The notes beneath the pieces were generated by a model. That model saw nothing but the letters and a program-made list of their open reading frames with translations, did not search any database and was not told the DNA's origin. A stretch of 64,000 bases of DNA, taken from positions 1 through 64,000 of the forward strand of contig CACYQD010000020.1 of NCBI GenBank assembly GCA_902776475.1, read 5' to 3'. How positions within the stretch are numbered: position 1 is the stretch's first letter; each line of letters opens with the position of its first letter. This document shows, piece by piece, positions 9,050 to 17,608 of this stretch. This stretch comes from an uncultured Prevotellaceae bacterium. Lineage in GTDB: Bacteria > Bacteroidota > Bacteroidia > Bacteroidales > Bacteroidaceae. The position numbers and the translations under genes were made by a program.

Positions 9050-9081
9050 GCAAAATTAAGAAAAAAAAAGCAATCCACAAA
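9050..9081 (-). promoter_or_regulatory. Promoter of rfbC-ugd
   Basis: Minus-strand TTTG (complement of 9078..9081), 19 bases, TAATTTTGC (complement of 9050..9058): a full consensus match about 50 bases upstream of the rfbC start. Confidence 0.8.
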
Positions 9082-9174
9082 AAGAAGTCTGTCACATATC
9101 TCAAAAGTAACTCTAAAAATACACTTGTCTGCGTTAATCTTCAAAATTCTCGCTGATAATTCGACGAAAATGTG

Positions 9175-9183
9175 TAATTTTGC
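9175..9183 (+). promoter_or_regulatory. -7 box TAATTTTGC for the rightward polysaccharide run
   Basis: Perfect -7 element in the divergent 450-base gap 8999..9448. No good TTTG partner is seen. If used, the transcript has a leader of about 260 bases before the polymerase gene. I saw no gene in this gap; the leader could hold a regulatory element, but no structure stood out. Confidence 0.5.
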
Positions 9184-9448
9184 ATTCACATTTGAAATTC
9201 TAAGATGGTTCTGCGGACTTCAAAGCATTTTCGAATGCCCTGTCCAAATGCGGCATCCCCTGAATGTCAATTCATTACCTTGATTCCGGCCCAATCCATA
9301 AGATCTGGGAAGGAGTTTTTTTGTGCGAAATCTACCATACTTTGCACATAAGATAACAGTAATCAAAAGAATGAGTTTGACACATTTGGGGTTCTGCATA
9401 GCCACCTTACCCAGCCTGCAGATAAAGGCTGCCATATCATTCTGAACG

Positions 9449-10609
9449 ATGAATTTATTCTATATAAGTCTTATCTTGACATTTGCATCACTCTTGTTTC
9501 TTGAGAACAAGAAGATTGCATTTTTCATATCATTTGTCTTATTGTTTATCCCATGGGGATTGCAGTTTCAAGCCACCCAGGACTGGGATGTGAATCTTCT
9601 CCGATGGGACTTTGTCAATGTGAATGCCAAAGTGGGCCTCGATGGCGAGGACCGAGAACTTGAGCCTCTATACGCCCTTATTCTTAAGGCTTGCAAGCCT
9701 CTGTCTTTCTATGGATTTCTCATGTTGTCGGGACTGGTGGAGTTGTCTGTCATCTTCCTTTTCATCAAGAAGTATGTGAATCCCAGCTATTATTGGGTTT
9801 CCATTTTTATTTTGATGATCAAGGTGAACTATGGTCTTTTGTTCATCAATTCCAACCGGCAGACCTTGTCTGTCATATGCGTCATGGTTGCCGCCTATTT
9901 CATGATCAACGCCAAATTACCGAAAAGTCTCAAGGACAAGAACATTCTCTATATCTTCCTATCAGTATTGATGTTCCTTGCTGCTCCGAAGATTCACAGT
10001 TCGTCCTATATATCCTACATCATCATTCCGTTGTACTTCCTCATCAAATGGGTTAAGTCGCCCAATAGAATCTTCCTATTTGCATTATGCAACGTCTTAT
10101 ATGTCAGTCGTTTTCTCATTGACGCAGAAAATTACCAGTTCTTCGCCTCCCTTTATCTCAACTCCTTACATATTGAAGAGATCAACTTCTTCGACAAATA
10201 TCTTGAGGGTCTTGACAACGAGAATCTGGTGAGTTCCCGCTTCAATCAGCTTGTGGAATGGTCAATGATGAACCTGCTCATCTTTTTCTATCATAAACTA
10301 TCTACCGAGCACCGTTTCTTCGGGGCGATGTGGATCCTCAGTTATCTGTTGGGAGGTTTCCTGATGCATACCCTTGCCAGAATCACCGTTTACTTCTATA
10401 TCTTCCTGATATTCGTAGCACCTCGTGTATTTGAGTTGATCAACGAAAAGGTGGACAAGAAAAACATATTGCTTTTGTCCATATATCTCACGACCATCCT
10501 GTTTTTCCTAAACAATTTCAGGGTAAACATGACGGACGACGGCGAAGGAAGATACTATTATAAATGGCATGATTTCAAGACGGTCTTTGAAGCTCCCGAC
10601 TGGAAATAG
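9449..10609 (+). CDS. EpsG-family polysaccharide polymerase (Wzy-like)
   Basis: A 386-residue integral membrane protein with about ten hydrophobic segments, starting with two adjacent ones. The layout and the motif around WDVNLLRWDF...LEPLYALILK and the large soluble stretch near the middle fit the EpsG/O-antigen polymerase group, which links repeat units at the periplasmic face. It heads a rightward run of glycosyltransferase genes with gaps of 7-16 bases, which supports the polymerase role. Sequence conservation in this family is poor, so the call rests on topology and context. Confidence 0.75.
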   Translation: MNLFYISLILTFASLLFLENKKIAFFISFVLLFIPWGLQFQATQDWDVNLLRWDFVNVNAKVGLDGEDRELEPLYALILKACKPLSFYGFLMLSGLVELSVIFLFIKKYVNPSYYWVSIFILMIKVNYGLLFINSNRQTLSVICVMVAAYFMINAKLPKSLKDKNILYIFLSVLMFLAAPKIHSSSYISYIIIPLYFLIKWVKSPNRIFLFALCNVLYVSRFLIDAENYQFFASLYLNSLHIEEINFFDKYLEGLDNENLVSSRFNQLVEWSMMNLLIFFYHKLSTEHRFFGAMWILSYLLGGFLMHTLARITVYFYIFLIFVAPRVFELINEKVDKKNILLLSIYLTTILFFLNNFRVNMTDDGEGRYYYKWHDFKTVFEAPDWK

Positions 10610-10617
10610 CGATCAGC

Positions 10618-11817
10618 ATGAGAGTGTTCATCATCACTAACAATCCCCTGCCCAACGGCATGGCCTCGACCCATAGGATCGACTGCTACGCCAAGGCACT
10701 TGCGCGGCAAGGAGACACCTGCGAGGTCATCATCTACCATAGGACGGAAATCTATGGCAAGAAGCCCAAGAACACAGTGGGAGCAGCAGATCTGGGTGAA
10801 TACCGTTTTCAATACATCGGCGGAACCCCGTTGCGCGGTCCCAATGTCTTCTACAGACGGTATTCAGACATCATGGACAAATATAGAACAATAGCATATC
10901 TCCGTCGCCAACTTCGCAGAGGAGATGTGCTATTCCTGTATATGAGTGAGGAGCGCTTTTTGACCAGACGCCTTATCCGTTTAGCCCATTCACTTCATGT
11001 TCCGATCGTGAGAGAACTCTGTGAATACCCCTACGGCACAAAAGAAGAAACGGAGAAAATCAGGAAGAGGCGCAAGTCCTATCTGAAGGATATCTTTCCG
11101 AAGTTGGATGGAGCCGTCTGCATCTCGGAATCTTTATACCAGTTGGCTTTGGAGCATCATCCCCATGGTCATTTCGTCAAAATTCCCATTTTGGTCGAGA
11201 AGAACCGTTCCGATCGAACCTATCAGCATCCCCGTCCATACCTCTACCATGGGGGAACGCTGTATGAGCGCAAGGATGGCATATTGACGACGATGCGAGC
11301 GTTCGGAGAAGCTTGCGTCGCCCTCGACAAGAAAGTCGACTTCATCTTGTCAGGCCCACCCTCACCCCATCAGCAAGAGCTCGATGACATCATCCATCAT
11401 TATGGCATTGAGGAGAATGTCCATTTCTTGTCGCAGTTACCTCCAGAGAAAGTGGCAGAATACCAAAACGGAGCATTTCTCACGGTACTCTACAAACACG
11501 ACAATTCCCAGAACCGATATGGTTTTTCCACCAAGTTGGGTGAGATTCTGATTTCAGAGACGCCCGTCATGACAACCACTGTGGGAGAAGCCAATTATTG
11601 GCTCAAAGATGGAGAAAGCGCATATATTATTCCATCGGGCCATCCCGAAATGATGAAGGAGAAAATCGTTGAGATTTATCATCATGAATCAGAAAGGAGG
11701 CAAATTGCCAGGAATGGGAAGGCCATAGCAGAAAAATACTTCAACCTCTCCTACCAAGGAGCAAGATTGCATGCGTTTTTCAGTCAGTTGGTATCGGAAA
11801 AATCCCCCAATGAGTGA
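10618..11817 (+). CDS. Glycosyltransferase, GT4-like
   Basis: A 399-residue GT-B fold protein. The N-terminal half has MRVFIITNNPLPNGMASTHR and a helix-rich acceptor domain; the C-terminal half has the donor-domain pattern LYHGGTLYERKDGILT, a FILSGPP strand and GFSTKLGEILISETPVMTT. It probably adds one sugar of the repeat unit at the inner membrane. The stop overlaps the next gene's start by 8 bases, indicating translational coupling. Sugar donor and acceptor cannot be read from sequence. Confidence 0.85.
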   Translation: MRVFIITNNPLPNGMASTHRIDCYAKALARQGDTCEVIIYHRTEIYGKKPKNTVGAADLGEYRFQYIGGTPLRGPNVFYRRYSDIMDKYRTIAYLRRQLRRGDVLFLYMSEERFLTRRLIRLAHSLHVPIVRELCEYPYGTKEETEKIRKRRKSYLKDIFPKLDGAVCISESLYQLALEHHPHGHFVKIPILVEKNRSDRTYQHPRPYLYHGGTLYERKDGILTTMRAFGEACVALDKKVDFILSGPPSPHQQELDDIIHHYGIEENVHFLSQLPPEKVAEYQNGAFLTVLYKHDNSQNRYGFSTKLGEILISETPVMTTTVGEANYWLKDGESAYIIPSGHPEMMKEKIVEIYHHESERRQIARNGKAIAEKYFNLSYQGARLHAFFSQLVSEKSPNE

Positions 11818-12868
11818 CCAGAAGAAAATCATGGTGATCTTGCCCTCCAATGTGGGGGGTGCGGAGAGGGTGACTGTTACGATTGCCGGATATCTGGAGT
11901 CGGCAGGATTCCACGTCATGTTTGTTGTCCTGGCAGACAAGGTAGGGTCCATCAAGGCCATTCTTCCAGAAAACAACCCGCCCGTCCTCGTCAAGATACG
12001 CAATATATGGGATTTCAGCGTCACCAGATTGGCGAATCTGATGCGGAAAGAACGCCCTGACTATGTTTTCTGTTCACTGCGTTATCTCAATCCGCGCGTT
12101 TTGCTGGCAGCCAAGCTCGTAGGGAAGATCAAGGTCGTCGTCAGAAACGACAACGGCCTGTTGACTGCGCGATGGGACACCAAGATTTTGATGCGTCTTA
12201 CCTATCGCTGGGCACATGCAGTCATCGCCCAGCAAGAAGAAATGCGACAGGAACTGATTGATGTCATGCGGTTGCCGGCCGAAAAGGTCATTGCCATCAA
12301 CAATCCTTTGGACACCGACCGCATCGACATACTGAAGGACGAGCCGTCGCCCTATCCCTCAGCCACAGGCCGGAAATATCTGTGTGTGGGAAGGTTTTTC
12401 CACAACAAAGGCCAAGATCTGGCCTGCGAGGCTTTTCATCAAATCCATCTCCAAGACCCCGAAGCACAGTTATACTTGTTGGGCAAATACAAAGAGGACG
12501 ACCCCTATTACCTCAAGGTATGCCAAATCGTCCACGAACATCACATGGAAGACCATGTGCATATCATCGGGCATGAGACCAATCCCTTCAAATGGATGAA
12601 GCATTGTGACTGTTTTATTTTGCCATCCAGGTATGAGGGTACGCCCAACAGTCTGATCGAGGCGATGTATGTGGGATGTCCAGTAGTCGCCACGCGCTGC
12701 ATTCCCATGATAGAGAGGATGGTCCAGGACGGATACAATGGCATACTTGTGGAATCAGGCAACACGAAAGAGATGGCAGAAGGAATGAAAAAGGCATGCC
12801 ACTTGCATGATTTCAAGATGACCTATCATCCAGGAACGGCCGAGGATTTTACCCAACTATTCACCTAA
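11810..12868 (+). CDS. Glycosyltransferase family 4
   Basis: About 352 residues from ATG 11810, chosen because the family N-terminus (KKIMVILPSNVGGAERVTV) begins there; upstream in-frame codons would only extend into the previous gene. The donor domain shows YLCVGRFFHNKGQDLA, a HIIGH strand and the E-x7-E signature EGTPNSLIE of retaining GT4 enzymes. It overlaps the previous gene by 8 bases and precedes licD by 16. Confidence 0.9.
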   Translation: MSDQKKIMVILPSNVGGAERVTVTIAGYLESAGFHVMFVVLADKVGSIKAILPENNPPVLVKIRNIWDFSVTRLANLMRKERPDYVFCSLRYLNPRVLLAAKLVGKIKVVVRNDNGLLTARWDTKILMRLTYRWAHAVIAQQEEMRQELIDVMRLPAEKVIAINNPLDTDRIDILKDEPSPYPSATGRKYLCVGRFFHNKGQDLACEAFHQIHLQDPEAQLYLLGKYKEDDPYYLKVCQIVHEHHMEDHVHIIGHETNPFKWMKHCDCFILPSRYEGTPNSLIEAMYVGCPVVATRCIPMIERMVQDGYNGILVESGNTKEMAEGMKKACHLHDFKMTYHPGTAEDFTQLFT

Positions 12869-12884
12869 CAACCCGTCGGAAGCG

Positions 12885-13685
12885 ATGAATGAGGAAGAGT
12901 TGCGCCAGCGTTTCAACCCAGAGGGGTCAGACCTTCGTCTGATTCAGGAAACCATGTTGTCGATCATGGTTGAGATAGACCGCATTTGCCAGAAAAACGG
13001 TCTGCGCTACTGGCTATGCGGGGGAACTACATTAGGTGCGGTGCGCCATGGCGGTTTCATACCATGGGACGATGACATCGACATCGAGATGCCTGTGGAG
13101 GATGTCAGGAAATTCCTGAAGATAGCACCCAGTCAGTTGCCCAAGCATCTCGTGATACAGGATCATCATACAGACCCCTATTTCATGTTTCCTTTTGTCA
13201 AGGTGCGCGACACCAGGACTAGGATAACTGAATTGACCAAAATCGACCGCTACTATAAATACAAGGGCGCCTTTGTTGACATCTTCCCCACCAAGGCCTG
13301 CAATCCTTTCCTTCAGAAAGTAGCCTATCAGATACAGCTCAATTGTCTGATCCGACCGGCCAAATACATCCCTTTCAAATGGTTCAACACCATGCTGATC
13401 GGCGTCAGATGCCTGGTCTATCTCGTCTATCGCCTTTTTGACTGGATCGACCTCTTGCTCAAGAGCGATGACATCATGATTGTCTATGGATGTGCAAAGG
13501 TGAACCCCAAGCGTCCATACAACTGCATCTACCCCACCCGCCGCATTCCCTTCGAAAACACCGAGCTGTCTGCTCCCCACGACCCAGACCAATACCTCCG
13601 CTTGATTTTTGGTGACTATATGAAACTGCCCGACCTGGACAAGATTGCCATTCATGCCACCAAGATAGAGTTCATCGACCAATGA
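12885..13685 (+). CDS. LicD-family phosphotransferase
   Basis: 266 residues with the LicD/fukutin signature: WLCGGTTLGAVRHGGFIPWDDDID, where the DDD cluster binds metal. LicD proteins transfer phosphorylcholine or other phospho-alcohols to cell-surface sugars. No choline uptake or CTP:phosphocholine genes (licA/B/C) are nearby, so the transferred group is unknown. The gene sits inside the rightward polysaccharide operon, 7 bases before the phosphoesterase gene. Confidence 0.88.
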   Translation: MNEEELRQRFNPEGSDLRLIQETMLSIMVEIDRICQKNGLRYWLCGGTTLGAVRHGGFIPWDDDIDIEMPVEDVRKFLKIAPSQLPKHLVIQDHHTDPYFMFPFVKVRDTRTRITELTKIDRYYKYKGAFVDIFPTKACNPFLQKVAYQIQLNCLIRPAKYIPFKWFNTMLIGVRCLVYLVYRLFDWIDLLLKSDDIMIVYGCAKVNPKRPYNCIYPTRRIPFENTELSAPHDPDQYLRLIFGDYMKLPDLDKIAIHATKIEFIDQ

Positions 13686-13692
13686 CTGTCGG

Positions 13693-14832
13693 ATGAAAAA
13701 CCGCCCACCTGTCCAGCTCTTATTTCTCACCCTTTTTGTTCTCTGCATCATCCCGTCTTGCCATGACGTCACCAGCAGAGAAGAAGACCCCATCAAGGTT
13801 ATCGAGAAGGTCGAACAGACCGGTACTGAGATTGAGGACCTCTATCCCGCCTATTTGCGCACAGAATACGACAAGACGATCACAGATGTCAAGGCAATCA
13901 GCGACTCATCTTGTTGTATCATCTTGTATGCCACCGACCTGCATTTCTCTTATCCTGGTAGTGGCTACGCGGAGAAAGCCTTGCTTCCACCGATTGTCAA
14001 TTTGTTTCTGAGCATGAAGAGAGCCGAGGCCGACCTGCATCCCGATCTCATCGTTCTTGGAGGCGACTACATCCAGTTGCCCCTATCCAAAGAAGGACAG
14101 ACGAAAGAAATGGGTTTCCAAAACCTGGATTATCTCAACAGCTGGATGAACCAATTTGAAAGTCGGAAATTTCTGCTCATCGGAAATCATGAAGAGAATT
14201 ACACCGGTGACGGCACGGGGTATGGCATGACCACAGAGGAATTCTACAATTATACCCAGAAGAGGTATGTCGATGGACACACTGTGAATGAAGTCGGGCA
14301 GAGTCATCAACTTTTCTATCTGGATGACAATCGGTTGAAGATACGCTTTCTGTTTCTGAGTACCCCTTCCCCATCCTATTCGCCATTGAAAGAAGAGATG
14401 GACACCCTGCTCCACCATACCCCGGACGATTATTCCGTCGTGGTATTCAACCACTATGCCGGCAGGGATTATGATGGGCAAGAACCCCAACCCTACCAGC
14501 CCGTCAGGGAAGCGATGGAATGGATCAAGGCCTCGGGCGCCGATTTGATCGGATGGATTGGAGGTCATAACCACGCCGACATGTGTTACGTCTGGGACGG
14601 AATGGTTGCCCTGACATGTCTGCAGAGCGGTCTGTGGACACCAGGCCTTTCCCAGGACAATGTCAGGTATGAGCATCAGTTGAAGCATAAGGATGAGATA
14701 GCCTTATCAGTGCTGGTCATCAACAAGAAGACGGGCAAAATCCACATCAAACGGATGGGACTTGGTCATGACCGGGAAATCAACTACAATAACCTCAGTG
14801 GTGAGGTTGGTCTTGTAAAATACACAGAATAA
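13693..14832 (+). CDS. Metallophosphoesterase lipoprotein
   Basis: 379 residues. A lipoprotein signal (hydrophobic stretch to CIIPSC-HD) puts it outside the cytoplasm. The calcineurin-like metal motifs are in order: ATDLHFS (D-x-H), VLGGDYI (GD), LIGNHEE (GNH[DE]), VVFNHYAG and WIGGHNHAD (GH-x-H). Its place directly after licD, 7 bases apart, suggests it acts on phosphodiester-linked substituents or an outer-surface phosphate of the same polymer; that is inference only. Confidence 0.85.
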   Translation: MKNRPPVQLLFLTLFVLCIIPSCHDVTSREEDPIKVIEKVEQTGTEIEDLYPAYLRTEYDKTITDVKAISDSSCCIILYATDLHFSYPGSGYAEKALLPPIVNLFLSMKRAEADLHPDLIVLGGDYIQLPLSKEGQTKEMGFQNLDYLNSWMNQFESRKFLLIGNHEENYTGDGTGYGMTTEEFYNYTQKRYVDGHTVNEVGQSHQLFYLDDNRLKIRFLFLSTPSPSYSPLKEEMDTLLHHTPDDYSVVVFNHYAGRDYDGQEPQPYQPVREAMEWIKASGADLIGWIGGHNHADMCYVWDGMVALTCLQSGLWTPGLSQDNVRYEHQLKHKDEIALSVLVINKKTGKIHIKRMGLGHDREINYNNLSGEVGLVKYTE

Positions 14833-14839
14833 GCGAAAG

Positions 14840-16015
14840 ATGAAAGTCCTGTTGGCCAACAAATTCTATTATCGCCGCGGCGGTGACTGCATCTACACGA
14901 TGAATGTGGAGCAGATGCTCAAGGAGCATGGCCATCAGGTGGCTGTTTTCTCGATGCAGCACCCCGAGAACGCCGCCTCGCCCTGGCAAGAGTTTTTCCC
15001 CACCGAGGTCCGTTTCAAACCAGGCAAGGGATTGCTGAAAGCGATGTTAAGGCCTTTTGGCACAAAGGAAGTCAAGCAACAGTTTACCAAACTGATAGAT
15101 GCGTTCAAGCCCGATGTGGTTCATCTCAACAACATCCACTCCCAACTTTCACCCGTCATTGGTGAAATAGCCCATCAGAGAGGCGTCCGCGTGGTTTGGA
15201 CCCTCCATGACTACAAGTTGCTGTGTCCGCGTTATGACTGCATGCTTGACGACCGACAGCACTGTGTCGCCTGTGTCACCGACAAACGCTCCTGTCTGCG
15301 CCACCGCTGTATGAAACACTCCTGGTTGGCAAGTTATATCGGCTACAAGGAAGCCCAGACGTGGAATCTCGAACGGGTATCCGCCTTTACCGATGCTTTC
15401 ATTTGTCCCAGTCTTTTCATGGCAGAGCAGATCAAGAAGGGCGGTTTCGACAAGCACAAAATCTATCACCTGTGCAATTTCATCGACACGGCAAAATGCC
15501 AGCGGGAAAAATACGACAAAGGCGACTACTACTGCTATATCGGAAGACTCAGCAAGGAGAAAGGAGTCAAGACACTTATAGAATCAGCCAACCAACTCCC
15601 CTACCGGCTCATCATCATCGGCAGTGGTCCTATGGAACAAGAGCTGAAGGCCATAGCAGGATCACACATCACCTTTGCAGGCCAGAAGCAATGGGCTGAC
15701 ATCAAAAAGCTTGTAGGCCAAGCACGCTTCACGGTACTTCCCTCGGAGTGCAATGAGAACAACCCCCTGACCGTTATCGAGTCGAAATGCCTCGGCACCC
15801 CCGTTTTAGGATCTCGTATCGGAGGTATTCCCGAACTGATTGACGAAGAGCGCAGTGGCATGACTTTCACCCCCTATGATCACGAGGACTTGAAGGATAA
15901 GATCAGACAGATGTGGGACACCACTTTTGACTGTTCCCGATTAGCATCAGGTTCCATCCTTCAATACAATGAGGAAAACTATTACCGCCAACTGATTGAC
16001 ATATACCAAAAATAG
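14840..16015 (+). CDS. Glycosyltransferase family 4
   Basis: 391 residues. N-terminal domain: MKVLLANKFYYRRGGDCIYT, then DVVHLNNIHSQLSPVI and VVWTLHDYKLLCP, as in capsule GT4 enzymes, followed by a Cys-rich stretch (CMLDDRQHCVACVTDKRSC) common in this subgroup. Donor domain: YYCYIGRLSKEKGVKTL and the E-x7-E motif ENNPLTVIE. Spacing of 7 bases to both neighbours marks it as part of the operon. Confidence 0.92.
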   Translation: MKVLLANKFYYRRGGDCIYTMNVEQMLKEHGHQVAVFSMQHPENAASPWQEFFPTEVRFKPGKGLLKAMLRPFGTKEVKQQFTKLIDAFKPDVVHLNNIHSQLSPVIGEIAHQRGVRVVWTLHDYKLLCPRYDCMLDDRQHCVACVTDKRSCLRHRCMKHSWLASYIGYKEAQTWNLERVSAFTDAFICPSLFMAEQIKKGGFDKHKIYHLCNFIDTAKCQREKYDKGDYYCYIGRLSKEKGVKTLIESANQLPYRLIIIGSGPMEQELKAIAGSHITFAGQKQWADIKKLVGQARFTVLPSECNENNPLTVIESKCLGTPVLGSRIGGIPELIDEERSGMTFTPYDHEDLKDKIRQMWDTTFDCSRLASGSILQYNEENYYRQLIDIYQK

Positions 16016-16022
16016 CCATACC

Positions 16023-17453
16023 ATGAAAACAAGAAACCTCCTTCTATTCCTCCTTTGCATTGTCGGCATCGTATGTTGTCAGGCAAAAGGTCCTTCCAAA
16101 ATATACGTCTCCTCGACAACTGGAAGCGACAAGAACTCAGGGAAGAGCCAGGAAGCTCCGCTAAAGACCATCGCCTGTGCCATCACCAAAGGCAACGACA
16201 TCTATCTCAAATGTGGTGACATTTTCTACGAGAACATCCAGTTGAGAGGAAAGCGCCTCTCCTCATACGGTACCGGCGTAAGCCCCATTCTGAGCGGTTA
16301 TAAACGGATAGCCAAGCCGAAATGGAAGAAAGCAGGCAAAAATATTTGGAAGATACGGTTGTCTGACAACCTTTTCACCGGTTTCGACACCAAAGGATTC
16401 TCCCTTTTAAACAATGTCGGATGTATCCACGAATACGACAAGGATTTGGTTCATGGCCGGAAAGTGGAGCGGAAAAATGAACTGAAATCAAACTGGGACT
16501 TCTGGCAAACCAGCGACTATGACAGTCGTTCGGTGAATGCCCACTCTTTTGATGAGCTTTATCTCTATTCCAAGACCAATCCCAACCAACTGAAACTAGA
16601 ATTCTCTGTCGGTGTCATTGGTGCGATACTCAGCGATGCCACGATGGAAAATATTAAGATCCAAGGTTTTGGATGTCATGGCATTGTATCGCAATCGAAT
16701 ACGACAATCCGCAATTGCCGTATTGACGCTGTTGGCGGCATGACCTATATCGGCACAAACAAATTCGTTTGTTATGGCAATGGGATTGAGTATTGGGTCG
16801 ATGTTCACCCTGTAGAGAACTGTCTGATGGAACGATGCCATATCTCCCGGACATACGATGCGGGGATGACCATTCAGGGCAGTGCCACTTCAAAACTGAC
16901 CCCCAAAAACATCCTCATCCAAAACAACCTGATCACCGAATGTTGCCAAGGATGGGAGGATTTCCTCAACAACGGCAAGCAATATGTGAATTGCCGATTG
17001 AAAAACAATGTTTTCGCCAACTGCGGCAACACCACAGGTTTCGGATACCCGGAGAGTCGATTTGTCTTCTGCAATGTACTGGGGCACAACCACGATGTCA
17101 GAAACGGCATGATCATTGAAGGCAACACCTTCATCGGCGGCAATTTCTACAGTGCTTCTCCCAGCCATGGCGACTATCAATCGAATATATGGAAAGACAA
17201 TGTCTTCTATACAACACGAGGTCATTGGATCCTCTCCTATTACACCGGAAAGAGCAACGTTATCCGACTGCCGGAAGGCAAATCGAACAAGAAAGACCTG
17301 GATTCCTCCACAGAGAAAATGATTCGTCAGTACCGCCAAATGACCGGTGACAAGACGACAAAATTTGAAATCAAGAGCGAGGAGGAGATTCAGTCGCTCA
17401 TCAAGAGCCATGTTTCGGCCTTTGGCCAAAGCCAATGGCCGATTGAATATTGA
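16023..17453 (+). CDS. Secreted parallel beta-helix protein (pectate-lyase-like fold)
   Basis: About 476 residues from ATG 16023 with an N-terminal export signal (hydrophobic LLLFLLCIVGIVC, then CQAKG, possibly a lipobox). KIYVSSTTGSDKNSGKSQEAPLKTI is the usual start of right-handed beta-helix/DUF1565-type proteins, and short Asn/Ile-rich rungs follow (ENIKIQGFGCHGI; TTIRNCRI; NILIQNNLITECC; GMIIEGNTFIGG). It probably binds or cleaves a polysaccharide; location in the operon suggests trimming or editing of the exported polymer. The last ten or so residues (FGQSQWPIEY) and the stop are encoded by the start of the GCCGATTGAA repeat array, so the natural C-terminus may have been altered. Confidence 0.8.
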   Translation: MKTRNLLLFLLCIVGIVCCQAKGPSKIYVSSTTGSDKNSGKSQEAPLKTIACAITKGNDIYLKCGDIFYENIQLRGKRLSSYGTGVSPILSGYKRIAKPKWKKAGKNIWKIRLSDNLFTGFDTKGFSLLNNVGCIHEYDKDLVHGRKVERKNELKSNWDFWQTSDYDSRSVNAHSFDELYLYSKTNPNQLKLEFSVGVIGAILSDATMENIKIQGFGCHGIVSQSNTTIRNCRIDAVGGMTYIGTNKFVCYGNGIEYWVDVHPVENCLMERCHISRTYDAGMTIQGSATSKLTPKNILIQNNLITECCQGWEDFLNNGKQYVNCRLKNNVFANCGNTTGFGYPESRFVFCNVLGHNHDVRNGMIIEGNTFIGGNFYSASPSHGDYQSNIWKDNVFYTTRGHWILSYYTGKSNVIRLPEGKSNKKDLDSSTEKMIRQYRQMTGDKTTKFEIKSEEEIQSLIKSHVSAFGQSQWPIEY

Positions 17454-17595
17454 TTTCGGCTTTGCCGATTGAAGATTGAGAATTGAAAATTGAAGATTGA
17501 ATTCGGCTTTGCCGATTGAAGATTGAGTTCGGCTTCGCCGATTGAAGATTGAAAATTGAAAATTGAAGATTGAGTTCGGCATTTGGCCGATTGTA
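17444..17595 (+). repeat. GCCGATTGAA repeat array 1
   Basis: About six units of the form GGCnnnGCCGATTGAAGATTGA with AAAATTGAAGATTGA spacers; each GGC-TTT-GCC core can fold into a small hairpin. Related arrays lie at 20546..20680 (opposite orientation) and 40264..40393. The array fills the gap between the beta-helix gene and the SPASM gene. Confidence 0.85.
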
Positions 17596-17608
17596 ATATT
17601 TGGTATGA

